The notes under the pieces were generated by a model. It saw only the letters and a list, made by a program, of their open reading frames with translations, did no database searches and was not told the origin of the DNA. The position numbers were made by a program, and so were the translations under genes. This document shows positions 8,816 to 17,997 of a stretch of 48,851 nt of DNA, in pieces (position 1 is the stretch's first letter; each line of letters starts with the position of its first letter). Source of the DNA: an uncultured Cytophagales bacterium (lineage in GTDB: Bacteria > Bacteroidota > Bacteroidia > Cytophagales > Bernardetiaceae). The stretch lies in contig CAKZOK010000138.1 of NCBI GenBank assembly GCA_937136415.1, forward strand, positions 1 to 48,851, given 5' to 3'.

Positions 8816-9694
8816 CTACAAAACATTCAAAGTTTGTTCTTTTATTTTTTCTAACTCTTCTTTCATTTCCACAACAAAATGTTGTATGTCAGCGTCGTTA
8901 GCTTTCGAACCAATGGTGTTTATTTCTCTTCCCATTTCTTGAGCTACAAAGTTTAGTTTTTTTCCACTTGTATTATTTTTATTTAATTCTTTCAAGAAAT
9001 AATCAATGTGTGTTTTTAGCCGTACTTGTTCTTCTGCAATATCTAGTTTTTCGGCATAATAAATAACTTCTTGCTCAAAACGATTTCTATCAAAATTATC
9101 CGAATTAACAACACTTTCGATGTTCTTTTCTAATTTTTGACGAATTTTCTCTGTTCTGCGAGGCTCTATTTTATTGATTTTTACAAGCAAATTTTGGATA
9201 GAATTTAGACATTCTTCTATTTGATTTTGTAAAGATTTTCCTTCTTCTTTTCGAAATTCATTACAATCTAAAAGAGCCTTTTCTATCGTTTGATAAATAG
9301 CCTTCCAATGTGATTCGACAGCTTCTTCATTTGCTTTTTCTATAAAAATATTGTCTTGCATCATCACAATTCTGAAAATATCATTTGTTGGCGCATTTAA
9401 TTCTTTAGCTGAATTTGTCATTGCTTCATAATAACTATTTACAAGTTGTTGATTTACAGTTAGTTTGGAGATGCTCTCTTCTTTCGAAACATAATTTAGA
9501 TTAATATATACTTTTCCTCTTTCTAAAATTTTTTGTGCTAGATTTTTTACTTCAATTTCTTTATCTGCAAACAGTTTGGGAAGGCGAAGACTGCAATCCA
9601 AATATTTCGAATTGACTGTCTTTATTTCTGTGTTAATAGTATATTCCTCGTTTTCTAAGTTGCTACTTCCGTAACCTGTCATTGATTTTAACAT
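8816..9694 (-). CDS. yicC: YicC/YloC family endoribonuclease
   Basis: A 292-residue cytoplasmic protein matching the family from end to end. The N-terminus is MLKSMTGYGSSN, followed by EIKTVNSKYLDCSLRLPK, and the C-terminal part contains GKKLNFVAQEMGREINTIGSKA. YicC-type proteins are endoribonucleases; in E. coli the protein takes part in small-RNA degradation. The length is normal. ATG start at 9694. An inverted repeat lies behind the next gene upstream, so yicC probably starts its own transcript. Confidence 0.93.
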   Translation of the reverse strand: MLKSMTGYGSSNLENEEYTINTEIKTVNSKYLDCSLRLPKLFADKEIEVKNLAQKILERGKVYINLNYVSKEESISKLTVNQQLVNSYYEAMTNSAKELNAPTNDIFRIVMMQDNIFIEKANEEAVESHWKAIYQTIEKALLDCNEFRKEEGKSLQNQIEECLNSIQNLLVKINKIEPRRTEKIRQKLEKNIESVVNSDNFDRNRFEQEVIYYAEKLDIAEEQVRLKTHIDYFLKELNKNNTSGKKLNFVAQEMGREINTIGSKANDADIQHFVVEMKEELEKIKEQTLNVL

Positions 9695-9792
9695 AGTCTT
9701 TTTTTTGCTTACTTATGTATGAATTAAATTTTATTTTTTTGAAGTGATAAAGATAAGAAAGTTTGACGTAATATGGCTTTACATATTTCAGG

Positions 9793-9866
9793 GCATGTTC
9801 ATAAAAAATACATACACTTATAAGCAATTTTTATTGTATATAACTGATAAATTTTTATGAACATGC
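9793..9866. repeat. 15-bp perfect inverted repeat, 44-base spacer
   Basis: GCATGTTCATAAAAA at 9793-9807 is exactly mirrored by TTTTTATGAACATGC at 9852-9866. It fills the gap between the FkbM gene (stop at 9882) and yicC. It could terminate the FkbM transcript, or be the two ends of a small transposon relic. No target-site duplication is obvious. Confidence 0.7.
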
Positions 9867-9881
9867 TTTGTTATATATCTT

Positions 9882-10628
9882 TTATTCATACTCATTACTC
9901 TCAAAAACTTTATTCTCTTTTCTATAAAAAAACATATCCATTTGCCAAAGCATATCATCTTTTTTTCTTCGCATAATATCCACTAAATCAGCACAATAAA
10001 AGCCTTTGTTATCTAAATACTGACAAAGTTCATAAAAACGAAGGCTATTTTGTGAAGCATCTTCATCATTTTGTACAATTTGAAAATTATATACTTCTAT
10101 GATTAATAAATCGGCTTGTTCTAATGTTTTGGTTGCGCCTTCTAAAATAGGAATTTCAAAGCCGTGTGTATCTAGTTTTATACAAAAAGGAGGTTTCAAA
10201 TCATTTTTTTTGACCTGCAAATCAATCGTTGTAACAGGAACAGTAATGCAGTTGGTTGCTAGTTTTTCTTTAGAAGCCAATCCTGCATGAAGGTCAGAAG
10301 CATCAAAATAAATCTCACCTTCAGCATCACCAGCAGCAGCCATACAAATCGAAATATTTTGCTTTTTTGATTGAAAACGCTCCAAATCCTTACGGTGTCC
10401 TTCTTGCGCCTCAACAAGTAAATAATGCGAATTTGGAAAGAATTGCATCGCTAATTCTGTCCATCTTCCATCAGAAGCTCCCACATCTATAAAACTTTTT
10501 GGGGAGGTATGTTTTGCGCTGCGTTCTAATCCACCAGCCATTGTGAGTGAATTTCGGTCAATTTTATCTATGTGATAGCCCAATTTGTTGATGAAGGCTT
10601 TTAGGGAGCGTACTAATTTTTGTTTCAA
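9882..10628 (-). CDS. FkbM family methyltransferase
   Basis: A 248-residue protein. SAM-binding motif I is KSFIDVGASDGRWTELA (about residues 44-60), followed by YLLVEAQEGHRKDLE (acidic ribose-binding loop). The later CIKLDTHGFEIPILEGA with LLIIEVYNF is the FkbM signature. Family members methylate hydroxyls of sugars or natural products, often surface polysaccharide. The only start at this end is TTG at 10628, because an in-frame TAA lies a few codons upstream; the next Met is residue 31. The N-terminal part (residues 1-30, NKLGYHIDK) looks like the family's leader, so I keep the TTG. Confidence 0.88.
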   Translation of the reverse strand: MKQKLVRSLKAFINKLGYHIDKIDRNSLTMAGGLERSAKHTSPKSFIDVGASDGRWTELAMQFFPNSHYLLVEAQEGHRKDLERFQSKKQNISICMAAAGDAEGEIYFDASDLHAGLASKEKLATNCITVPVTTIDLQVKKNDLKPPFCIKLDTHGFEIPILEGATKTLEQADLLIIEVYNFQIVQNDEDASQNSLRFYELCQYLDNKGFYCADLVDIMRRKKDDMLWQMDMFFYRKENKVFESNEYE

Positions 10629-10822
10629 ACTGAATATTGATTATTTATAAATCAGAGTTATTTAAGAAAAATGAATGTACAAAATTAGAAAACCCTTTTT
10701 CAATCTCAAAACATAAAGAACGATTACTTAATTTTATTGATTTTTTAGAATAAAAAGTACACTAAGATTAGAAAAAATGTAAAATAAGAGTGGATTTTTA
10801 TAATAATTTTAAGCAACTTTGT

Positions 10823-13800
10823 ATGTTAAGAAATTTATTTACTTCTAAGAAAAGTTATTTTTATTCTATTCTTAATCAATCCAACAAAAATATTTTTACT
10901 TTAAAAAAACACTATAAAACTCTTTTTTTTCAAAACAAGATTACTAAATATTTCTTGATGTTTTTGTATGCAATAGTTTTGATAGTAGCTTTTTTTGCCT
11001 TTCAGAGTATATTTTCTATTTCTTATGCACAAAGAAATATGTCTTTCGAACATATTACTATTGATGAAGGGCTTTCACAAAATACACCTAATATTTTTTT
11101 TCAAGATTCTCGTGGATTGCTTTGGATAGGTACACAAGACGGATTAAATATGTATGATGGAATAAAATTCCATCACTACAAACGTGCCGTGGATAATACA
11201 AATTCGATTTCTGATAATCTAATTCTTTGTATTACAGAAGACCAAGAAGGGAATATTTGGATAGGAACAGAAGGAGGGTTGAATGTTTTTGATTTTTCAA
11301 AACAATATTTTATTAGATATAGAAATAACCCAGATGAGAGTAATAGTATTGTTAATAATACAGTACGTTCGCTTCATTGTGATAGAAACGGAGAAATTTG
11401 GGCAGGAACAGATGAGGGATTAGTACATTTTTTAAAAGACTCTCAAACTTTCGAAACATTTAGAGAAGAAAAACTAGATGAGTCTGTTGTGCTGTGTTTT
11501 TTAGAAGACAAAAATGAAACGTTATGGGTAGGTACAAATGCAGGTTTGGCTGCATTTAACAGAAAAGAAAAAAAGTTTGAAAAACGAGGCTTTAGGCGTG
11601 ATGCCATCAATGGAATGGCAATGGATAATGCAGGGCATATTTGGGCAGGAGGAACAAGAGGACTTTTCAAACGCACCTTTCAAACTAAGAATTATATTGA
11701 TGTTGTTCAAAATAGATATTTGACTATAAATAATGTATTTATTGATAGCCGAGGATTACTTTGGCTCATGACAAACGATGGGTTACAATATCTAAAACCG
11801 TGGTATAATTCGCCTCGTTTGCGTGTTATTCGTACTCGTAATACTGACCCTTCTAGTCTTTCTTCGAATGATATTCTGACAATGTTTGAAGACCAAGCAG
11901 GAATTTTTTGGATTGGAACAAATGGTTATGGTATAAATAAGTTTGATAGAAACAGAATAAAATTTGATACTTATACCGTTTCTCGTACTGGACTGAGTGA
12001 TAATACGGTGCGTAGTGTTTTGGAAGATAAGCATGGTATTCTTTGGATAGGTACAATACAAGGATTGAATAAATATAAAGAAAATGCAGAGCAGGCTTCT
12101 GTCATCGGAACACTTGTTGGAAAGGGGATTTATGCTTTATATGAGGATAATGAAAATCAAGTTTGGGTCGGAACGGTTGAGAATGGAGTTTATATATTTG
12201 ATAATAATAGGGCAAGTTTGGGCGCAAATTTCAAAAAACATCTTACTAAAAAAACTACAAAAGGATTATTGAGTAATTCTATCCGTGTTATTTATCAAGA
12301 TAAAACAGGAACAGTTTGGGTCGGAACAGACAAAGGAGGTATTTCAAAATATGATAAAAAAACAAATTCGTTCAAGACTTTTGTACATCAGCCAAACAAT
12401 CCAAATTCGTTGTCTAATAATAGAATAAGAGGTATTTATGAAGATTCAGAAGGAATATTATGGGTAAGTACTTATGGTGGTGGGCTAAATAAATTTGATA
12501 CAAAGACCCAACGTTTTTTTGCTTATAAAAGTGATGCAAATAATAAAGAAAGTATCAGTACAAACCGAGTTTATCCTGTTTATGAAGATGATAATGATAA
12601 TTTTTGGGTACTTACTTATGGTGGTGGACTTAATTCTTTAAACAGACAAACTGGAAAATTTGGGCATTTTACAGAAGAAAACGGACTTCCAAATAATGTG
12701 CTTTATGGAGTCTTAGAAGATTCTAAAAAGAATTTGTGGTTTAGCACTAATAGAGGAATTAGTAAATTTACACCTTTAGATACTACTTTTGTTAATTTTG
12801 GGGTAGAAGATGGTTTGCAGGCAAATGAATTTAATTCGGGTGCATATGCAAAAGGAAAGTCTGGTATGATGTATTTTGGAGGAATCAATGGTCTGAATTA
12901 TTTTAATCCTGATAGCATAAAAGGTAATAGTTATGTTGCACCTATTTTATTTACCAACTTTCAGATTAATAATAAAAATATACAGATTGGAGATAGTAGT
13001 GTTCTTCAAAATCATATTTCTCTTACCGAAAAAATAGAATTGACTCACAAACAAAATTCATTTTCTTTTTTCTTTGCTTCCTTGCATTATTCATTTCCTC
13101 AAAGAAATAAATATCAATACAAATTAGAAGGCTTTGATACAGACTGGGTAGAATCAAATAGAGGAGAGGCTTATTATACCAATTTAGATGCAGGAGATTA
13201 TACTTTTTTAGTCAAAGGTTCTAATTCAGATGGGGTCTGGAACGAAACTCCTATTTCTGTCAAAATTTATATTATAGCAGCGTGGTATAATGCACTTTGG
13301 GCAAAAACAGCATTTGTGGTCATTGTACTTTTAATTCTTTATTTAATATATAAATGGAGAATGTGGCGAGTAGAACAAAAGAAAAAAGATTTAGAAGACA
13401 AAATTAGGACACGAACCAAAGAACTAACACAAGAAAAAGAAAAGGTAGAAAAACAGAATACAATGATAGAATCAGCCAATAAAAAAATTATGGATTCTAT
13501 TCGTTATGCACAGCGCATTCAAGATGCTATTATTCCTTCTGGAGAAGAAATGAAAGAAGCTTTTAGAGAGCATTTTATACTTTTTCAACCTCGTGATATT
13601 GTGAGTGGAGATTTTTATTGGGCATGGAAAAATGATGGAATAAGTCAGTTTGCAGTGGTGGACTGTACAGGACATGGTGTTCCAGGGGCAATTATGTCGG
13701 TGGTTGGTTTTGCTATGTTAGAACAAACAACCAAAGTCAAAAAAATAGATGAGCCTTCAAAAATATTGACTGAAATGAATGAAGGAATTGTAGATTGGTT

Positions 13801-14266
13801 GAAACAAAATGAAGGAAATGTACTTCACCAGACAGGAAAAATGTGGAAAAGCCGTGATGGAATGGATATGTCGATGATTAGTTTAGATAAAAAAAATCGT
13901 AAAATTGTATTTTCGGGAGCAAAAAATTCATTATTCTATACCAAAAATGGTGAAATAATAGAAGTAAGAGGAGATAAATTCTCTATTGGTGGAACACTAC
14001 TCAAACAAAAACAAAAAACATTTACAGATAAGTATATCAGTCTTCAGCAAAATGATATGGTTTACCTTACAACAGATGGCTTTTTAGACCAATTTGGTGG
14101 TATAGAAAGTAAAAAATTCTCTAAAAAGAGGTTTATAGAAACACTAAGCAAAATACAGCATCTGCCTCTGACAGAACAGCACAGAAAATTAAAAGAGAGT
14201 TTTGTTCATTGGCAAGGAACACAACGCCAAATTGATGACATGCTTGTTGTAGGAATCCGAATGTAA
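10823..14266 (+). CDS. Two-component-type propeller sensor with SpoIIE/PP2C phosphatase output
   Basis: About 1147 residues from the ATG at 10823; a GTG at 10790 and an ATG at 10955 are alternatives. The 10955 start would put the hydrophobic signal MFLYAIVLIVAFFAFQS first. About fourteen Reg_prop repeats follow (GLLWIGTQDGLN, GNIWIGTEGGLN, GTVWVGTDKGG and so on), forming two sensor propellers outside the membrane, then a Y_Y_Y domain (YQYKLEGFDTDWVE). Next come one transmembrane helix, a coiled coil (KKKDLEDKIRTRTKELTQEK) and a SpoIIE-like domain. Metal-ligand motifs are intact: SGDFYWAW, VDCTGHGVPGAIMS, DGMDMSMISLD and LTTDGFLDQFGG. It probably dephosphorylates an anti-sigma-type partner upon an extracellular signal. 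No kinase domain is present. Confidence 0.9.
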   Translation: MLRNLFTSKKSYFYSILNQSNKNIFTLKKHYKTLFFQNKITKYFLMFLYAIVLIVAFFAFQSIFSISYAQRNMSFEHITIDEGLSQNTPNIFFQDSRGLLWIGTQDGLNMYDGIKFHHYKRAVDNTNSISDNLILCITEDQEGNIWIGTEGGLNVFDFSKQYFIRYRNNPDESNSIVNNTVRSLHCDRNGEIWAGTDEGLVHFLKDSQTFETFREEKLDESVVLCFLEDKNETLWVGTNAGLAAFNRKEKKFEKRGFRRDAINGMAMDNAGHIWAGGTRGLFKRTFQTKNYIDVVQNRYLTINNVFIDSRGLLWLMTNDGLQYLKPWYNSPRLRVIRTRNTDPSSLSSNDILTMFEDQAGIFWIGTNGYGINKFDRNRIKFDTYTVSRTGLSDNTVRSVLEDKHGILWIGTIQGLNKYKENAEQASVIGTLVGKGIYALYEDNENQVWVGTVENGVYIFDNNRASLGANFKKHLTKKTTKGLLSNSIRVIYQDKTGTVWVGTDKGGISKYDKKTNSFKTFVHQPNNPNSLSNNRIRGIYEDSEGILWVSTYGGGLNKFDTKTQRFFAYKSDANNKESISTNRVYPVYEDDNDNFWVLTYGGGLNSLNRQTGKFGHFTEENGLPNNVLYGVLEDSKKNLWFSTNRGISKFTPLDTTFVNFGVEDGLQANEFNSGAYAKGKSGMMYFGGINGLNYFNPDSIKGNSYVAPILFTNFQINNKNIQIGDSSVLQNHISLTEKIELTHKQNSFSFFFASLHYSFPQRNKYQYKLEGFDTDWVESNRGEAYYTNLDAGDYTFLVKGSNSDGVWNETPISVKIYIIAAWYNALWAKTAFVVIVLLILYLIYKWRMWRVEQKKKDLEDKIRTRTKELTQEKEKVEKQNTMIESANKKIMDSIRYAQRIQDAIIPSGEEMKEAFREHFILFQPRDIVSGDFYWAWKNDGISQFAVVDCTGHGVPGAIMSVVGFAMLEQTTKVKKIDEPSKILTEMNEGIVDWLKQNEGNVLHQTGKMWKSRDGMDMSMISLDKKNRKIVFSGAKNSLFYTKNGEIIEVRGDKFSIGGTLLKQKQKTFTDKYISLQQNDMVYLTTDGFLDQFGGIESKKFSKKRFIETLSKIQHLPLTEQHRKLKESFVHWQGTQRQIDDMLVVGIRM

Positions 14267-14781
14267 TAACTTATCATAATCATAAGTTAGTAGAAATTTA
14301 ATATAATTTTAATTTTTTATCAATATGTTATTAACACACTGAAAAATAGCTTGTTTGATGAGAAATAAAATACTATTAACAATACTTTTTATAAAATTTT
14401 GTAAAAATCATTTTGTCTTCATCTAAATTTTGACTTAATTGCGTTCGGAAAAATTACATTTTGTTAAAAGAACAGATAAATTAATGGTGTTTGAAATAGG
14501 TTTTATTAAGGAAAATTATTCTTTTATAGAATAAAAATAGGTTTTTTGTTTAAAAATACTTATCTTAACAATCCCCTTCAACAACTATTAATATAGTGTT
14601 ACAAAATAAAAACATTTTTTCATTTCAATTATAATTTATGATTTTTAGTCATAATATAATTCATTTTAAATTTTATTCAATAAAAATTAAAATGAATTAT
14701 TAAATATATGGCTATCAAAATAAATATACCCTCCGATAAATTATTATTCTAAATTTTTCATTAACAATTAACAATTTACTC
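14267..14781. other. AT-rich 515-base leader region of susC with a long hairpin
   Basis: No gene seen. A weak hairpin TAACTTAT/ATAAGTTA follows the sensor stop (about 14268-14290). A long AT-only inverted repeat lies at 14658-14698, with arm AATTCATTTTA and its complement about 40 bases later. It sits about 85 bases before the susC ATG, where it could act in the untranslated leader. I did not find an exact TAnnTTTG promoter; TACATTTTG at 14455-14463 is only close. Confidence 0.4.
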
Positions 14782-17700
14782 ATGAAGAGAAAATTATTAC
14801 TTAGTATGACGTTGATGTTCTTGCTCGTTAGTTCGGCTTGGGCGCAACGCACAATTACGGGTACTGTAACTTCTGAAGAAGGCTCGTTACCAGGTGCAAC
14901 TGTTCAAATTAAAGGAACAACACAAGGAACGCAAACTGACATGGAAGGACGATATACCCTTACAGTTCCAGAAGGAAATGATGTATTAGTATTTAGTTTT
15001 GTTGGCTTTACTGCACAAGAACAAACAATCGGTAACCGTACAGTTATTGATGTTGTTTTGGTAGAAGGTAGCGCACTTAGTGAAGTAGTAGTAACTGCTT
15101 ATGGTACTCAAAAAAGAGAAGCTCTTACAGGTGCAATCTCTGAAGTTAGTGCAAAGCAAGTTGCAGACCTTCCTAGTGGTAACGTACTTCAAGGACTTAA
15201 TGGTAAAGTAGCTGGTGTTCAAATCATTCAACAGAGTGGACAACCAGGTAGCGCACCAACAGTTCGTTTTAGAGGTATTGGCTCAATTAATGCTTCTGCT
15301 GCTCCACTTTATGTAGTAGATGGTATCCCTTTTTATGGTAATATCAACACTATTAATAACCAAGATATTGCAAATATCACATTTCTTAAAGATGCTTCTG
15401 CTGCAGCTCTTTATGGAAGTAGAGGTGCAAATGGTGTAATTATCATCACTACAAAAAAAGGAAGCAACAACAAAGTACGAGTTACTTTTGATACTCGTTT
15501 AGGTATTTCTACTAGAGGTATTCCTGATTATAATGTAATGACTGACCCAGGTAAATATTATGAGGCTCGTTTTCAAGCGATTCGTAATGATTTAATTGTG
15601 GGTGGTGCTGATGCTGCTTCTGCTTCTGCTGACGCTGCTGAATATTTGATTACAGATACTGATGGAGTATTAGGTTACCCATTAAACTATAATGTATATA
15701 ATGTGCCAGATAATCAAGTAATTGACCCAACAACAGGAAAATTAAACTCTGGAGCAAATTTATTATACCAAGAAAAATGGGAAGATGAGTTGTTTAACAC
15801 AAGTAGTACATACTGGCAATCATATGTATCACTAGCAGGTGGTAACGAATCTACTGATTATTATGTATCATTAGGATATGATGATAACATTGGATATATC
15901 GTAAACTCTGGCTTTGAGCGTTACACAGGAAAAATGAAAGTAAACACAAAAGTTAATAAATATGTTGATTTAGGTGCAAATGTTAATTACTCTTATACTC
16001 AACAACGTAATGTTGATGGAGATGGAACAAGTGCATATAGTAATCCTATTCAGTTTGCTCGTAGTGTAGCTCCTATCTATCCAGTATTTGCTTATGTAGA
16101 TGGACAGCAAGCTCTTGACAGTGACGGAAACCCTCAATATGACGACGGTACAGGTAGAATTACAGGCGTTTCTCGCCCGTATGCTTCTCTTCAAAATCCA
16201 GCAGCTACTTCTCGTTTAGATATAAATCGTAACAATAACAATAACGTTTTTGGTACTGCATATACAAGAGTAAACTTTACAGATTACTTAAACTTTACAT
16301 ATAACATTGCTGTAGACATAAGAGATAGAGCAATTACAGAGTTTGATACACCTCAATATGGTGATGCTGCAGGTGATGTAAATGGTCGTTTGAATGAGTA
16401 CGCTATTCGTAATCAAAATATCACTCAACAACAATTATTGAACTTTGAGAAATCATTTGACTTACACAACATAACAGCTCTTTTAGGACATGAGTACAAC
16501 TCTCTTAATTATCGTTACTTACAGTCACACAAAACTAATTTCCTTTTACCAGATCAGCCTGTCTTAGATTTTGGTGCAAATATTCAAGGAATAAATGGTC
16601 TTGAAAGAGATTATAATGTAGAAGGTTATTTTGCAAGAGTAATGTATGATTATAATGATAAATATTACTTCAATGCAAGTTTTAGAAGAGATGGTTCTTC
16701 TGTATTTGCTCCTGAAAACCGTTGGGGTAACTTCTATGGATTAGGTGCTGCATGGAGACTTTCTCAAGAAAGTTTCTTAGAAGATGTAAGTTGGATAAAC
16801 GAACTTAAATTGAAAACAAGTTATGGAGAGCAAGGAAATGATAATCTTCTTTATGCAACTGATGCAAGAAAAAGTAATTATCAGTCTAACAGAAACTTTT
16901 ATCCATATAGAGATCAATTCCAAGTTGTTCCTAGTGATGGAGCATTATCTGTACAGTTAGCTTTCTTAGGTAATAAAGATGTATCTTGGGAAGTAAACAG
17001 AAACTTTAATGTAGGTTTTGATTTAGCTGCATTTGATAACAGATTAGATGTAAATGTAGAGTACTTTACTCGTACAGTATCAGATATGCTTTTTGACACT
17101 CCACTTCCTTTATCAACAGGTAATCCATCTTTTCCTGAAAATGTTGGAGATATGGTAAACAAAGGGATTGAACTTTCTGTTAGAGGAGAAGTACTGAAAA
17201 CCAAAGACTTCTCTCTTGGAATTACTATAAATGCAACACACTACAAAAATGAAATTACTCGCCTTCCTCAAGAATTTATTGATGATAGCCAGTTTCGTTT
17301 AGTAGAAGGGCGTTCTAGATATGATTATTTCTTAAGAGAATATGCTGGATATAATCCTGAAAATGGTAACACAATGTGGTATAAAGATATTCTTAACGAC
17401 AATGGAGACCCTACAGGAGAGCGTGAAACTACTGAGCTAATAGGTGAAGCAACTGAATACTTTACAGGAGATTCTCCTATTCCAGATGTATATGGTGGAT
17501 TTGCATTTGATTTTTCTTATAAATCATTTGACTTAGGTTTAAACTTTGCCTACCAAATAGGTGGCGAAGGTTATGACGGTGTGTATTGGGGATTATATGA
17601 TATGTCTTCTCTAGCAGGTGAAAATCTTGTTAATGAAGCATATACTGATACTTGGACTCCAGAAAATACAACAGCAGAATATCCTAGATTGAGTGCAAGT

Positions 17701-17970
17701 TCAGCTCGTAATAATTATTCAGCATCAGATTTGTATTTAATAGATGCAAGTTATTTAAGTTTGCAAAATGTTAGTCTAGGATATAACTTTGATAAGTCAA
17801 TCACAGACAAATTAAGAGTAGGTTCTTTAAGAGTATTTGCTCTTGCAAATAATGTAGGGATTCTTTCTAAAAGACAAGGATATGACCCTAGATTAAGTCT
17901 TACGGGTACAAGTTCTAATGAGTATAGTCTTATGAGAACAATGACATTTGGTTTGAATGTACAATTTTAA
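14782..17970 (+). CDS. SusC/RagA family TonB-linked outer-membrane receptor
   Basis: 1062 residues. Signal peptide at residues 1-21 (MKRKLLLSMTLMFLLVSSAWAQ). A carboxypeptidase-regulatory-like domain follows (RTITGTVTSEEGSLPGATV ... GRYTLTVPEG). The plug domain contains VLQGLNGKVAGVQI, VRFRGIGSINASAAPLYVVDGIPF and AALYGSRGANGVIIITTKKG, the standard SusC signature. The remainder is a 22-strand barrel ending in MTFGLNVQF with a terminal aromatic. It imports a large ligand, usually a glycan or peptide, with the SusD lipoprotein as lid. No glycoside hydrolase, peptidase, sigma/anti-sigma pair or HTCS regulator is adjacent, so the substrate is unknown. SusD begins 27 bases downstream. Confidence 0.95.
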   Translation: MKRKLLLSMTLMFLLVSSAWAQRTITGTVTSEEGSLPGATVQIKGTTQGTQTDMEGRYTLTVPEGNDVLVFSFVGFTAQEQTIGNRTVIDVVLVEGSALSEVVVTAYGTQKREALTGAISEVSAKQVADLPSGNVLQGLNGKVAGVQIIQQSGQPGSAPTVRFRGIGSINASAAPLYVVDGIPFYGNINTINNQDIANITFLKDASAAALYGSRGANGVIIITTKKGSNNKVRVTFDTRLGISTRGIPDYNVMTDPGKYYEARFQAIRNDLIVGGADAASASADAAEYLITDTDGVLGYPLNYNVYNVPDNQVIDPTTGKLNSGANLLYQEKWEDELFNTSSTYWQSYVSLAGGNESTDYYVSLGYDDNIGYIVNSGFERYTGKMKVNTKVNKYVDLGANVNYSYTQQRNVDGDGTSAYSNPIQFARSVAPIYPVFAYVDGQQALDSDGNPQYDDGTGRITGVSRPYASLQNPAATSRLDINRNNNNNVFGTAYTRVNFTDYLNFTYNIAVDIRDRAITEFDTPQYGDAAGDVNGRLNEYAIRNQNITQQQLLNFEKSFDLHNITALLGHEYNSLNYRYLQSHKTNFLLPDQPVLDFGANIQGINGLERDYNVEGYFARVMYDYNDKYYFNASFRRDGSSVFAPENRWGNFYGLGAAWRLSQESFLEDVSWINELKLKTSYGEQGNDNLLYATDARKSNYQSNRNFYPYRDQFQVVPSDGALSVQLAFLGNKDVSWEVNRNFNVGFDLAAFDNRLDVNVEYFTRTVSDMLFDTPLPLSTGNPSFPENVGDMVNKGIELSVRGEVLKTKDFSLGITINATHYKNEITRLPQEFIDDSQFRLVEGRSRYDYFLREYAGYNPENGNTMWYKDILNDNGDPTGERETTELIGEATEYFTGDSPIPDVYGGFAFDFSYKSFDLGLNFAYQIGGEGYDGVYWGLYDMSSLAGENLVNEAYTDTWTPENTTAEYPRLSASSARNNYSASDLYLIDASYLSLQNVSLGYNFDKSITDKLRVGSLRVFALANNVGILSKRQGYDPRLSLTGTSSNEYSLMRTMTFGLNVQF

Positions 17971-17997
17971 TATTCAACTTTAAACTTTAATTAAATT

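Noticed and set aside
8758..8826. Extension of the DUF2490-like protein to the ATG at 8826
   Set aside because: It would bury the signal peptide at residue 24 and overlap the yicC 3' end.
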